Assembly: GCA_018398575.1 (NCBI GenBank)
Contig: JAGTXZ010000008.1
Location: 744,001 to 808,000 of the forward strand
Source: Ampelomyces quisqualis
Lineage: Eukaryota; Ascomycota; Dothideomycetes; Pleosporales; Phaeosphaeriaceae
Length of the DNA stretch: 64,000 nucleotides
Direction: 5' to 3'
Shown here in pieces: positions 11,196 through 22,756 of this stretch; positions within the stretch are counted from its first letter, which is position 1; each line of letters starts with the position of its first letter. A model generated the notes under the pieces. That model saw nothing but the letters and a program-made list of their open reading frames with translations. It made no database searches and was not told the DNA's origin. The translations under genes and the position numbers were made by a program.

Positions 11196-13257
11196 ATGTT
11201 GTGGTGCCAGTACCTGCCTTGGGCGGCCCTCTTGGGTTGCCCACAGGCGCCTGCTATTCCACGTGTCGACATCGAGCAGATCACGGTCATCACGTACGTT
11301 GCCGAGCTTCTCGTCAACCTTCCGACTGTGACCGTCAGCACCACAGTTGGCAGTAAGTTTTCCGCATTTTGTTACCCCGCAATTGCTGTTTTCGTCATTT
11401 TTCGAAAAGTGATTCACTTTCACTTTCACTGCAGAATTTTCAGCTGACTAACCGCTCACAGTCGCTGCTACACCCATCTCCCATGCCATCCCTGCTTCTC
11501 TCGTCTGGCCTCCTCCTACTCCTCGCCCTGCTCCACATCCTCTCGACATGTACGCCGAGGGCCCGGACCCGATCGAGCCTGAGGTCATCAACACTCCCCT
11601 TTCCTATCATGATCTGATCATTGCCTTTGGTGACTGGTTTGAGAATGGCGGCTTCGATATCGACGTTCGAGTCACACCTCTTCGCCTTCTTTGGGTGTCT
11701 TTCGCAATCGGCTGGCTCCACCTGGCTTTCATGGTCCTCTTCAAGGACTATAAGGTGTTTGGTAGGGTAGTCAAGTCACTCCTCAAAGGCTTCTGCTCAG
11801 TAAGTCCTTTCCATCCACTGCCATAGTCTCCTAAAGCATATGCTAACGACCTCACTTAGGGTTCAAAAGTGCTTTGGACTTTGCTCTTGGGCGGTGCAAT
11901 GTATCTCTCGTACGACAAGCTTCAAGAGGACCCTGCCATCCTTATCATGCACGAGTTGATCGCTTGGAACAACAGGCGCCCTGACTTCTTCGTCCGCTCG
12001 GGTCGCCGCCTCGCCGTGGAATGGGGCCTCTGGCGAGGCATGTATCCACGGAAACCATACCCAGGCTATAAAAGACGCATCGGGAACATCTGGGGTCGAG
12101 TCCTCAAAGCGCAAAGGCTCAACGAGTTCATGCCTAAGACACTGACTGAGGTACTCGTGGGAAGCCTGGTGGGGCTTTACCTCCTCGGTTGTGGAAGCTG
12201 CCACTTCTGCCTGAAAGGACTTGCGGTGATTTGGGCTAAGATCGAGCCCACGGTCAGCAAAGTCCCTCCGTTCCTCTCGGGCCGCTTGATGGCCCTCTAC
12301 TATTTTGTCGATGCGGAGTTGATCAACCATGGCTACACATGGAAGTCGCTTGCCAAGGAGCTTTTCGTCACGATTCCGGTCTTCGTGTACCACACGCTTG
12401 TCGGCTGCTACCACTACGCCCGCTTGGTGATGTGGCTCAAGATTCAAATCCCGTGTCCCTGCAAAGGCCGAACTCCGTTTGAAATCGACACAAAATTAGC
12501 TACTAGCTGGAGCCAGTTGGTAGCTATCCGAGAACTTGCTTCGTTGTCTGTCTGGGACATTGTTCATGTCATCATGCATCGCAACGACCTCCAGCGCGAG
12601 CTTGAAGACCAAGAGACCAGAATCCGCACCAGAATCTTGCAAGACGTCTCCGGAACGACGAAGGAGCTTGGTCAGCGCGCCATGTCCTGGCGGACCAGTC
12701 ATGAGGCAATGTGCCAGGACTACAATCACTGTCGCCGAACACTCGACCTTGTCATGAGCCGTATCGTCTGCGCCATGATGGATATCAATGCCAACGGCCC
12801 CGAGGCCAGAAGTTTCTTCACTTCTTCATATCTCGTCACGGTCCCGGAGCCTTTGCCGAATGGTCTTCACTACAAGCCAAGTCCAATGTGCGCGCGAGGC
12901 CCATGCATGACTTACATGAAGGAGCAGTGTGAGGCTAACCTTACTATCATCCTCAAGAACATGAAGATGCGTCTCTCGGGGCCTTGCCGACGTGGGGTCA
13001 TTCCGAACATGGACCTCTACGACACAAAGACCTGGGCTTTCGACCTGAAGCGAATCGGCTTCGAGTTTGCAACCTTCGCCCCAGTGAACAATCCCATCGA
13101 GCTCCGCCGACGGATTGTCAAGCCGTACAGGCTGCGCGAGATGGAAGATTATGCCGTCGAGGGTCGCATTTTGGAGTGGTATGACGACCTTCCTGCTCGG
13201 CTGGAGAAGAAGAAGGAGACGTCCCACCCCTTCTATCGCACTTGGTCTATGATGTAG
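11196..13257 (+). CDS. Unrecognised multi-pass membrane protein, 630 residues, three exons
   Basis: Exons 11196-11352, 11462-11799 and 11860-13257 give 631 codons with stop; both introns have GTAAGT donors, and the start has a CCACCATG context. The N-terminus is hydrophobic (LWCQYLPWAALLGC), then a Pro-rich stretch. Likely membrane spans lie at about residues 126-146 (WVSFAIGWLHLAFMVLF), 168-183, 258-275 (VLVGSLVGLYLLGCG) and 330-355 (LFVTIPVFVYHTLVG). The C-terminal 270 residues appear soluble, with a charged helix (QRELEDQETRIRTRIL) and scattered Cys. No family motif I know is present: no transporter signature, no glycosyltransferase DxD in a credible context, no protease motif. It could be a fungus-specific organelle membrane protein. 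The gene model is well supported; the function is unknown. Confidence 0.75.
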
Positions 13258-14460
13258 GCCATGGGCAGGAGGCAAGACAACAATAACGGCGCCACCGATT
13301 AGCCTCGCCCGTCAATCAACTCCTTCAAGACATTGATGCCCATGACGACCTGGCCTGATCTGTCCATCTTCCACGAGCTCTCTCCCCTCATCTCCCCACA
13401 AACTCTCATTACTTTCTCCCTTCTCTTCATTCTCCGAAGCACCAGTTATCCTCTAACCATCCAGATACCACCGACACCAGTATGGGAGAGAACAGCAGTC
13501 CCTTCTTGGGTGTTTCGCGGCTTCGGCCCCGAGCACCGGCGGGGGTAGCTCCTGTTTTCTTCTACAAGCCTGACTCCGTACCAGCGGCGGGAGGTAGTCG
13601 TAGCGTTAGCTGCGCGAGGTACCGTTCTCCTTGTTTTCCTTCGGGGAGGCTTGGTTTACAGGTGCCCATCTACTTCCCCTCCATACCCTGTACCGAGCGA
13701 TTCCCGGGTCACTTAGTGGCTGGATGTCAAAAGACACCCTGGCAAAGCCAGGCAGAGGGGCCGAGTACGATAGGGATGGTTGGCCATGCATGCGCAGCGA
13801 GTGACGTTAGTCGCTTGCGCCAACACCTCGAGAACAGTCCCGAGCCCTCACGGGTTCACAGTGGCTGCTTGAGTGAGGTTATGCTCATGGTGGGTACCGA
13901 GCAGGTTTGTATGTGCTGGTGTCGTGGTGTTTGGTGGTGTTAGAGGTGTAGTGTGGCAGAGGGTGAAGAGAAGGGACTCAGTGGTGGGGGCTACTGGGGA
14001 CATGGGGGCCAGACAGCTCAGGTGGATGGATGGTGATGGTCAGACTGTGGAGGCCTGGGAACTGTGCCTGTTTTGCTGGACGAGAGTTTTGGAGTTTGAG
14101 TTTCAGGTTTTTGGAGCTTGGAGTCCACGGGCGATACCCCAAGAGATACCCCATTTGTTTTGCTGTATTTTCTCCTTGATGGCTGCAGTGTTTACGCGTA
14201 TGTAAGATGGTCGTGACCCAAGGGTCGTAATGTACGCGGAACCTAGACTCATTTCCACTTTTGCTCGACATGTGAGGCTAACAAGGCGCAACTACGATGA
14301 TGATGATGATGATGATGATGATCAAAAGCAGGCGATGCGAGGAAGGTTGGCTGACGAGCACGGCAGGTGCAAGCGAGTCGCGACTGCCCCTCCTGACCCC
14401 ACCTTCCTCGATAGCCAACAACAGCTACAACGCTCATCGTCTGTCCCCAACCCGCCGACG
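13258..14460. other. Intergenic, 3' flank of the 630-residue gene and NMT1 leader
   Basis: About 1.2 kb. A 153-codon frame at 13482-13943 has no protein-like features and I do not call it. Two G/T-rich stretches near 13910-14110 look like simple noncoding sequence. The last 200 bases before the NMT1 start contain a GAT trinucleotide tract. Confidence 0.45.
14296..14322 (+). repeat. GAT(9) microsatellite just upstream of NMT1
   Basis: Nine uninterrupted GAT units. Read in one frame they are eight consecutive ATG codons starting at 14297, which open a 114-codon frame that runs past the NMT1 start in a different frame. In another frame they code for a run of Asp in a frame that is open into NMT1 itself. 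If the transcript starts upstream of this tract it would affect start-codon choice. Confidence 0.85.
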
Positions 14461-16216
14461 ATGCCCCAAGAAAACTCCAAGATCTCCGACCCCGACGCGA
14501 CCGCCGACGCCGCTGCCAAAGCCGTCGCCGAGTCCAGCAAGCAGAATGCCGCAGCCTCATCCGCAGACGAGAGCGAGGAGGAGGCCGGAGCAGCAGAACA
14601 GACGAAGAAGAGCCGGAAGCGCAAGATCAAGGACGCGCTGACAGGCAAAGGCAAGGCGTCAGAGATGACGTCCACAGACTCGGCCGCGGGGGGACACTTG
14701 AGCAAAGACCAAATGAACGCGCTGCTCGACTTGAATCCAGCCCTCAAGCAAGAGCTCGTATCCAAGTCAAAAGGGCCCAAGGACTTGGAGGAAATGATCC
14801 GCAAGCTCAACATCAACGAAATGCTGACCGGCCTGGCGCCAGAGGGCAAGAACACCAAGGACATGGCAACGCACGCATTCTGGAAGACACAGCCGGTCCC
14901 GAGCTTCGACGAGATGGCGGACAAGGACAGGATCAAAGACGGGCCCATCAAGGATATTGATATTGACAAGGTGGACAAGAATCCCAGCCCCATGTACCCC
15001 GGCTTCGAGTGGGTGACTATGGACCTCGAGGACGAGAAGCAGTTGGACGAGGTCTACGATCTGCTCACAAATCACTACGTCGAGGACAAGGACGCAGCAT
15101 TCAGGTTCAGATACTCGCCGTCATTTCTGAACTGGCACGTTCACCACACATCAGCCAGGGCAAGACAGGAGCTGACATCAACAGGGCCCTGAAAGCACCG
15201 GGCTGGAGGAAAGAGTGGCATGTCGGTGTCCGCGCCACAGGCTCCGGCAAACTCCTCGCCTTCATCTCGGGAATACCCCTTGCCTTGCGTGTCCGCGAAA
15301 AGACGCTCAGCTGCTCCGAAGTCAACTTCCTCTGCGTCCACAAGAAGTTGCGCGCAAAGCGCCTCACTCCCGTTCTCATCAAGGAGATCACCCGTCGCTG
15401 CTATGTCGAAGGCGTCTTCCAGGCTGTCTACACCGTCGGCTCCCTCCTCCCTACCCCCGTGTCGACATGTCGCTACTTCCATCGCGCAATCGATTGGGAA
15501 AAGCTCTACGACGTTGGCTTCTCACCTCTCCCGCACGGCAGCACGAAGACGCGCCAGATGGTGCGCTACAAATTGCCTGAGGTCACAGCTACTCCAGGCC
15601 TCCGCCTCCTGGAAGCCAAGGACGTAGACGTTGCTCTAGATCTACTGAAGCGCTACCTCGCGCGCATGGACCTAGCGCAAGTCTTCACCAAGGAGGAGTT
15701 CATACACTGGATGGCGCCGACAGAAGAGCCAAAGGAGCAGGTTGTGTGGAGCTACGTTGTCGAAGACGCTCAGACGAAGAAAATCACAGACTTCTTCTCG
15801 TTCTACAACTTGGAAAGCACCGTCATTGGCAACAAGAAACACAACGTCATCAAGGCGGCGTATCTCTTCTACTACGCGACAGAAGTCGCGTTTGAAAAAG
15901 ACGACGCGAAACTCAAGACGAGGCTGAACTCGCTGATGAAGGACGCGCTGATCTTGTCCAAGAAGGTGAGCAGTAGCAATAGCACGGTTGAAGTGGGATA
16001 TCATACTGACTTGGATAGGCGGGCTTCGATGTCTTCAATGCCCTCACGCTCTTGGACAACCCGCTGTTCTTGGAAGAGCAGCGCTTCGGCGCTGGAGATG
16101 GTTCGCTACATTATTATCTGTACAATTACCGCGCTGCACCTATTACAGGTGGCATCGATGCGCGGAATCAATCGAGTGCAAAACACATGGGTGGAATTGG
16201 GTTGGTCATGCTGTAG
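14461..16216 (+). CDS. NMT1: Glycylpeptide N-tetradecanoyltransferase (N-myristoyltransferase)
   Basis: Transfers myristate from myristoyl-CoA to the N-terminal Gly of target proteins in the cytosol; essential in fungi studied. Exons 14461-15134, 15185-15965 and 16019-16216 give 550 residues. A Lys/Glu-rich N-terminus precedes FRYSPSFLNW, then ALKAPGWRKEWHVGVR, then VNFLCVHKKLRAKRLTPVLI (the acyl-CoA site region), and the C-terminus ends GGIGLVML, as family members do, providing the C-terminal carboxylate used in catalysis. The first intron has no usable GT donor that preserves the conserved FLNW-ALK junction. A GC donor (TG then GCACGT, 15135) with an AG acceptor at 15184 gives exactly that junction in frame, with a GCTGAC branch site. 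The frame is open upstream of the chosen ATG, so a longer N-terminus is possible. The gene is convergent with the ABC transporter. Confidence 0.95.
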
Positions 16217-16443
16217 CGAGCGACGAAATATCGGGCTTGGACGTGGACAGAGTGCGGGGGAAAAAATGGAAGATGGAAGGAAATGAATAAATGCATGATA
16301 TGACGTGGATGATCCATCTCACCGCAGCAAATAAAGTACAAAAAAGCTCAGCATGCACCTGCTTATGCAAATATGCGCCTCTACAACGCCAGTATGTATA
16401 TCTCGAAACGGAAAAAGGATACAAGGCACATGCATCACACAAA

Positions 16444-19400
16444 CTACCTCTTCTCCACCAACAACAAGTGCATAGCGAGGTACGCAAGCACAATGAAGGC
16501 GCCGCCATACACAGCCAGCCCAATACAATCCCTCCACAGCGCCTGGACATTGAAGCCAAAGCTACTCAGGATGGCGGAGCCAGGGACTTCAATGTCGAGA
16601 CCGTATTTGTGGTCAATGAGCGAGAGGAACTTGACTTCGTTGACGATGAGGCCTTCGAACGCGTAGTGGAATATACTCAACTGGATGACACATTAGTTCC
16701 GCGAAAGCGTTTCGAGCAAGACATGCATGTACAAAGGAATGGGATGTGTAAAAGGGATGAAGGGGGGGTTGGAACAAAACGTACCGACTGCAACCACTTT
16801 GCGACCTGCGGGATACTCTCCTTGTTCAAGAAGAAGCCGCTGAACAATAGACTGAACAACATGACCAGCACGCCAATGAGATTCGCCACGCCAGGGTTGC
16901 GAAATACGATGCCGATGAAGAGGAATATCGCGGCGGCAGCGAGGTTGAAGAGGACGAGAAAGAGGACGAATTTGAGGAAATTGGGCCACGCGGGGATCAG
17001 GCCGGTCATGGGGTAGACGATGATGCCAAGGATCATGGGCGGGAGGAGGCGCAGCGGGATGATGTCGAAGATGACTTTTGCCGCAAAGTATGCTGGCGGC
17101 GAGTAGTATCCCTTTGCGCGTTCGCGGGTGAAGAGTAAGCGCTCGGGCGCGAAGACGGTCAAGATGGTTAAGCTCGAGAATCCGAACAGGCTAAGGACGA
17201 AGAGGAACAGGCCTAGCCGGTTCTGGAACCCTTTGATGTCGTCTGTGAGGCCGTAGAAGAGGAAGCCGAGGAAGACGGCGAGCACGATTGCGATGGCGTA
17301 GTGTGTGAGCATGAGCATGGGGTTACGGTAGAGGTTGCGCCATGTGCGGCGGGACAGGATGCGGAATTGGCCAAAGAGACCGACTTTTTGGAAGCCTTTG
17401 AGTTTGCCGGCTGCGATGAAGCCGTTGAGTTCTTGATTGCCATTGGCGCCGTTGGCTTCGTTGGCGCTGGACACGGCTGAGGCAATGTCGGAGCGAATGT
17501 TGGCTGCCACGTCGGACTGGGCGTAGGCGGTGATGAGGACGTCGAGGTTCGTGCCGGTGCTGCCGTTGGCATGAGGTGGGACTTCGTCGGGGTCTTCGAG
17601 GATTTGCGGAGGGACCGTGCCGCCTTGACGTGTGAGCTTTAACCATTGGGCTTTGAGACCGGCGCGACGATCGTAGGGTGCCTCGTCGTCGGTCTTGGGG
17701 GACGTGGTACCATCTACAGGAGCCGAGCTCTTCTTCCGTGTGAACAGCTCGCGCTCTTGTTGTTGTCGAATTGATGTTCTGCGCTTGCCTCTTGGTCGCA
17801 TGCTGGAATTGCTTGGGCTACCGGCCAGGTCTCGTTCAATCTCGGAAGTGTTGATGCTCGGGATGGACTTGACAGCGATAGCACTGCTCGCACTCGTACG
17901 TAGGCCATCCCTGTTGAACAACGAGCTTTCCTCGTCGATACTCGGGCTAGCTGCGCTTGCGTGCATGGTAAGATCAATCAGATAGTCAGCGATGTTGAAT
18001 CCTGGCGGGCAAGTGTATCCGACATTGTCAAAGTATGGCTGACAGTGCTCGAAGGGTCCTGAATAGACTGTCATGCCCTTTGCTAGAAGAACGAGCTGGT
18101 CGAAGAGAGCTACAATATTAGAACGCGGTTGGTGGATGGTGACTACGACCGTTCTGTTGTAATTCTTCACGAGGTTGACGAGACATTCCACAACATTGAA
18201 GGCATTGAAGGCATCCAAACCGCTAGTAGGCTCGTCCAGGAACAAGATGCTGGGCGATGTCACCAATTCACATGCGATTCCAACACGACGCTTCTCTCCA
18301 CCAGAAATACCACGTTCGGTCTCCTCAGATCCGATCTTTTGATTGCGAATGTGGTAGATGCCGAGTTGGCGTTCGACATCTTCGACTCTTTGCTCCTTAG
18401 AAGTTCGGCTCATGTCCTTGGGCAGTCGAAGTAAAGCAGAATCCAGGATGGTCTCGTGGACAGTGAGTGTAGGTAGCAAAGTGTCATCCTGATCAACGAA
18501 ACCGATGACGCTCTTGAATTCTTCATCGCGGATCTTTTCTCCGTTGAGATAGAAGTCACCTCCAGCAACGCCAACTTTGTTTTTCCGGGCCAAAATGTCC
18601 AAAAAAGTGGTCTTGCCGGCCCCCGACGCTCCCATGATAGCCATCAGCTCTCCTGGATGGACGGCACCCGAGATGCCCGAGAGAATCTGCTTACCGTTCA
18701 AGTTGTATGAGACGTTCTCGAACATTAACGCAGCGGGCTTGTGGTCGGCTAGGAGTTTGGCATTTTCGTCTTCTTCGTCGTCGGAAAGATGGATAGCGCC
18801 ATAGCGGCGGCGCTCTGCGCGGTGGGTAAGGTACCAGACCACCAACACCACCGCCACGATGAAAAGTGCAACACTTGCAATGACACCCGCGATGAGTGGC
18901 GTGTTGATTTTCTTGACGGGCCGTTCGTAGCCGGGCACCTCGGTCTGATAGAGACACTCGCCCGTGTCGCACTGGAGGAAGATGCTCTCGTCACCGAAGA
19001 TGCTGGAAATCAAGTCGTTCATGGCGGGCTCTGAGAAGACACTTCCGCTGTCTTTTCCACCAGAAATGCTCCTGAACTCTGCCGGGCCCTTGATGGACTC
19101 CTTCAAGAAGTCACCAATGTCGATGGAGCCAGCTTCTCCGCACAGCATCCTGTCTGGAATGCATGCACATTGAATGTTCTCGCATCTGTAGCGGGTGATA
19201 TTGCGGTCGGATTCGGCGGTCCACTCGTCGGTGCATGTATCGAGTCCGCAGTAGAAGGATTCGCGCTGGTCGACCCAGACTGTGTTGGTCAGCTGGGAGC
19301 ATGTCCCATGTGTGGTGCTCAGACTCACATTGGAAATTGCACTCTGCCGTCTCCTTGTTGCAGGAGAAGGTGGCCTGGGGCTTCTTGTCCTTGAGCTGGT

Positions 19401-19890
19401 CGAGAATCTTCCTGTTTGTGATGTCGCACATCTGGAAGTTCTCCTTGACCAGTTGGCCATCCTTGTAGCACACGCCACCCTGCCCGTCCGGCACCATGGC
19501 ATTGCAGGCGTCGTTCGTCTCACAGACGTTGCAGTTGATGCCGGCCCAGCCCTCGGCGCATTGGCACTCCTTCTCGCTGCCTCGTGGGGCGCGGTCCTTT
19601 CCGTCGGGCAGCGCGCCACACAGCGGTTCTGAGCAGTCTTCGCCTCCAAACCCGGGAGGGCAGCTGCACCGGCCGCTGGCCTTGGCGCACTCGGCGAACT
19701 GGTGGCACTTGAAGTCTTCGAGGTTGCAGTTGAAGCATGGCGGGCAGCCGTCCGGCCGGTCGCCGTAGATGGAGAAGAGCGAGGAGGGTGTTTCGGGGAC
19801 GGAATAGTTGCCGAGGCTCTTGCGAGCTGTAGCTGGACCCGCCACACGCAGCACGGCGAAGAGCGAGAGGGTCCAGGGGCGTGGGCGCAT
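16444..19890 (-). CDS. ADP1: ABC transporter of the ABCG/Adp1 type with an N-terminal Cys-rich EGF-like region
   Basis: Exons 19329-19890, 16785-19279 and 16444-16680 give 1097 residues. Order of parts: signal peptide (PWTLSLFAVLRVAG), a Cys-rich EGF-like ectodomain at about 55-150 (CSCPPGFGGEDC, CQCAEGWAGINC), more paired Cys to about 250, a membrane span at about 315-340 (LIAGVIASVALFIVAVVLVV), one ATP-binding domain with Walker A GASGAGKTT (about 400), signature ISGGEKRR (about 514) and Walker B ILFLDEPTSGLD (about 529), a Ser/Arg-rich linker, then six membrane spans from about 850. This matches yeast Adp1p, a putative half-transporter whose substrate is not known. Intron 19280-19328 starts GTGAGT; intron 16681-16784 starts GTACGT. 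The gene is divergent from the aminotransferase gene. The family is certain; orthology to ADP1 is inferred from architecture. Confidence 0.92.
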
Positions 19891-20421
19891 CGTGTGTACC
19901 GCGCCGCAGAGCGAGCTGTGTTGCCTGCGGGTGGCAGCACGTGAAGGGGGTTGGAGTGCGGAGGCGGAGGCGGAGGCGGAGGCAGAGGCGGAGTCGGCCA
20001 GGTCGTCGGCGATGGGTGCGCTGCTACCTAGCTATCGGCGTTGCGTGGCCGTGATTCGTGGGGGCGATGCCTACATGGCCTTGGCTTCACGAATCACGCT
20101 CCGAGGACACGGCAGATAAGGCTGGGGAAAGACATGCTGTACTCGATGACATGTTCCACGCGACCGTCGACAACGCGCGATAGATCTGCAGCGTTGCCAT
20201 GTGGCCGTCGCAAGCTTCCCAGAGCCCCAAAGCGAGCTGTCTAGTAGGTAGCTTCCGCCGTGCAGCTCCGCCGTCCGCGCCAGCCCTAGCACGCCTAGGT
20301 ATGTCAAGAAAGGCGGACTGTACCGTTCCGCCCGGTCGTGTGGACGAGCGGATCTGAATATTCTGAGCCCAACTTTCCTCTCTACACAAACCCTCTTGCC
20401 TTCTCAGTCCAAGCCACCATC
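19891..20421. promoter_or_regulatory. Shared divergent upstream region of the ABC transporter and aminotransferase genes
   Basis: 531 bases lie between two start codons facing apart, so both promoters must lie here. The part nearest the ABC gene contains a GGCGGA-type hexamer tract at about 19961-19993. I could not assign specific factor sites. Confidence 0.55.
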
Positions 20422-21673
20422 ATGGTCAACATCAACGACTTTGCAGTCGAGTCCGTAAGTCTTCCCCGCACTTCTGCTGCTCCACTGACACCTGATCCTT
20501 CGCCAGTGGATGGATGCGCATGAAAACGACTGCAAATACAACGTTGCAGAGACGTGTTGTGCTTCCATCTCCATTGACCAACTGCGCGAGCTGTCCCAAA
20601 ACAAGGACGGCAAAGTGTTGGACACCTCCAAGGCCCTGACATACGGTGCGATCCGAGGCAGCGACGACCTTCGCAATAACCTCGCTCGACTATACTCTGC
20701 CAAAGTGGCCACGCCCCTACCACCAGACAACATTTTGACTACTCCGGGAGCAATCCAAGCAAACTACCTCACGACATATGCCCTCGTTGGCGCTGGTGAC
20801 CATGTCATCTGCCACTACCCAACCTACCAATCCCTCTACGAGGTGCCCAAACAGATGGGTGCTGAGCTCGACTTGTGGAAAGCAACACCCGAGAACGAAT
20901 GGACCCCGGCAATGGAAGACCTGAAGGCGCTCATCAAGCCCAATACTAAGCTGATCATCGTAAACAATCCAAACAACCCGACCGGAGCCGTCCTCAACAA
21001 GTCTTTTTTGCAAGAGCTTGTTGACCTCGCCTCAGAGAAGAACATCATCCTTCTTGCCGACGAGGTATATCGCCCAATGTTCCACTCCATCAGCCCACTG
21101 GACAAGGAATTTCCACCGTCGCTTCTCTCAATGGGCTACAAGAACGTCATCGTCACGGGCTCCATGTCAAAAGCCTATTCGCTTGCCGGTATTCGCATTG
21201 GCTGGATAGCATCGCGCAATCCCGAACTCATTGAAACCATCGCTTCTGCACGGCATTACACTACCATATCAGTGTCGCACCTGGATGAGCAGGTAGCGGC
21301 TTTCGCACTAAGCTCCGCAACAGTCCATGGCCTACTAGCGCGCAACATTCAACTCGCAAAGACGAACATGGCGCTACTGGAAAAGTTCGCCCTGAAAAAC
21401 GAGGACGAGTGTGAATGGGTCAGGCCTGTGGCGGGAACTACTGCGTTTATAAAATTCCACAGGGAGGGCAAGCCAGTCGACTCGGTGGACTTTTGCAAGA
21501 AACTGCTCGAGAAGACAGGTGTACTGTTCACTCCAGGCACTTGTTTCGGCGAGGAGTGGAGGGGCTATGTCAGAGTTGGATTCGTTAACCATACCGAAGT
21601 GATTGAGCAAGGGCTGAACGAGGCGGCAAAGTTTGTGAGGAAGAACCTAGACGATGTTGATCTGGCCGCATAG
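20422..21673 (+). CDS. PLP-dependent class I/II aminotransferase
   Basis: A fold-type I aminotransferase of about 400 residues acting on an amino acid and a 2-oxo acid. Exon 1 is only 33 bases (20422-20454, MVNINDFAVES), then intron 20455-20506 and exon 2 20507-21673; 399 residues. Visible marks: TTPGAIQANYL and the Tyr of HYPTYQSLYE near the cofactor, NNPNNPTGA, ADEVYRPMF with the Asp that contacts the pyridine nitrogen, GSMSKAYSLAGIRIGW with the Schiff-base Lys at about residue 231, and the Arg of GYVRVGF that binds the substrate carboxylate. No targeting peptide is evident. The sequence resembles proteins annotated as aspartate aminotransferase or capreomycidine synthase-like in fungi; substrate cannot be told from sequence. 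All catalytic residues are present. Confidence 0.9.
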
Positions 21674-21884
21674 TTGCAATCGTATAGTCAGATATCCAGG
21701 CAGTACAGTAGCATTTCAAGAGTTGGTAATCCTTCTATCGTGACTACCTGCTTAGCTTGAGCACGACGTCATGGCACCTACTCAGCCTCAGGGCAGTGCA
21801 TTCAAGACAGCAAGACAAAATCGCTCTACAATCAGCTCAACCTAGACTCCTCATCAGCACAACCTCGACTCCTCATCAGCAAAC

Positions 21885-22275
21885 ATGGCCGACACTCGGT
21901 CTATTGCAACACTGTCGACCGATACCTCCAGTCTCAAGAAGCCTGTCCCGGAGCCTTCATCGCCTCCAACCAAAACTACACATACAGCCAAAGAGAAGGG
22001 CGCGAGCTCATGGCGCGACAAACTCCCCTTCAGCTCCAAGCCCGAGCAACCGGGCAAGGAGAAATGGCGCGATGCATCCTTGAGCGAGGACGACCGATGG
22101 AAGGAGTGGCTGAAGGCCAAGGACAAAGAGCAAAAGAACGGGTGAGTTGTGGATAGATATAGTAGAAAAAGAATAGAGATAGTAATGCCTATTCAGGGGA
22201 GCTACAGGCGTATATTCAGAGTTCTTCAAGGCCAAAGGTGCAGGAAAATGGGGTTATTGGCTGGCGCAAGGTTGA
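21885..22275 (+). CDS. Small conserved-looking protein, 111 residues, two exons
   Basis: I do not know this family. The first open stretch ends at a TGA that overlaps a GTGAGT donor (intron 22142-22196, ending TTCAG). Splicing adds 26 codons from 22197-22275 with a sensible C-terminus: GVYSEFFKAKGAGKWGYW and a stop. Total 112 codons. The protein is hydrophilic: a Thr/Ser/Pro-rich N-terminus, then WRDKLPFSSK and a charged stretch SEDDRWKEWLKAKDKEQ. No signal peptide or membrane span. The Trp-rich second half looks like a short folded or partner-binding region. The gene sits about 200 bases after the aminotransferase gene on the same strand. The exon 2 call is inferred from phase, splice signals and composition. 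Confidence 0.6.
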
Positions 22276-22756
22276 GGGAGTAAGGTCTTGACGGTGGCAT
22301 TCAAGTTGACAGTTTCTCGGAATTTCTCTTGCCATTAGATCATGGCACTATTCCTCATCAACAGATTGGATGTATCGAATCCCAGGTACGCGGTTGACGC
22401 TGTACACGCCTTACACGCGCGCACGATAATGCATGATATCTGGGTAGTTTCGAGGCTCACGGAAGAACATGAGTGATTCGAAAATTCGAAAATTTCCACA
22501 GAGATTTCATCAGGACATCACTACGAATGTACCACGGCCGCGACCGACTCCAATTGTCCCCGCGTCTGCAACCCCGCACACCCAATGGCCTAGCTTCAAA
22601 CGTCATAGGCTTCGGTCCCGAGCTAGAGCATCCATCAAAAATCGATTTACAAGCAATTGACGTGTCTGGGCATCTAGTTCTCCCCACAAGTGCTGTCTCT
22701 CGGTATCGTTGACGCTATCTTTCTACATAAAAGAGTGTAGCTATCCAAGGGTCGCC
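22276..22756. other. Intergenic, promoter of the SSADH gene
   Basis: 480 bases with no convincing frame. A small inverted motif (GATTCGAAAATTCGAAAATT) occurs near 22475. No RNA gene or repeat is evident. Confidence 0.45.

Noticed and set aside
13482..13943. 153-codon plus-strand frame
   Set aside because: No features, and it sits in a G/T-rich spacer.
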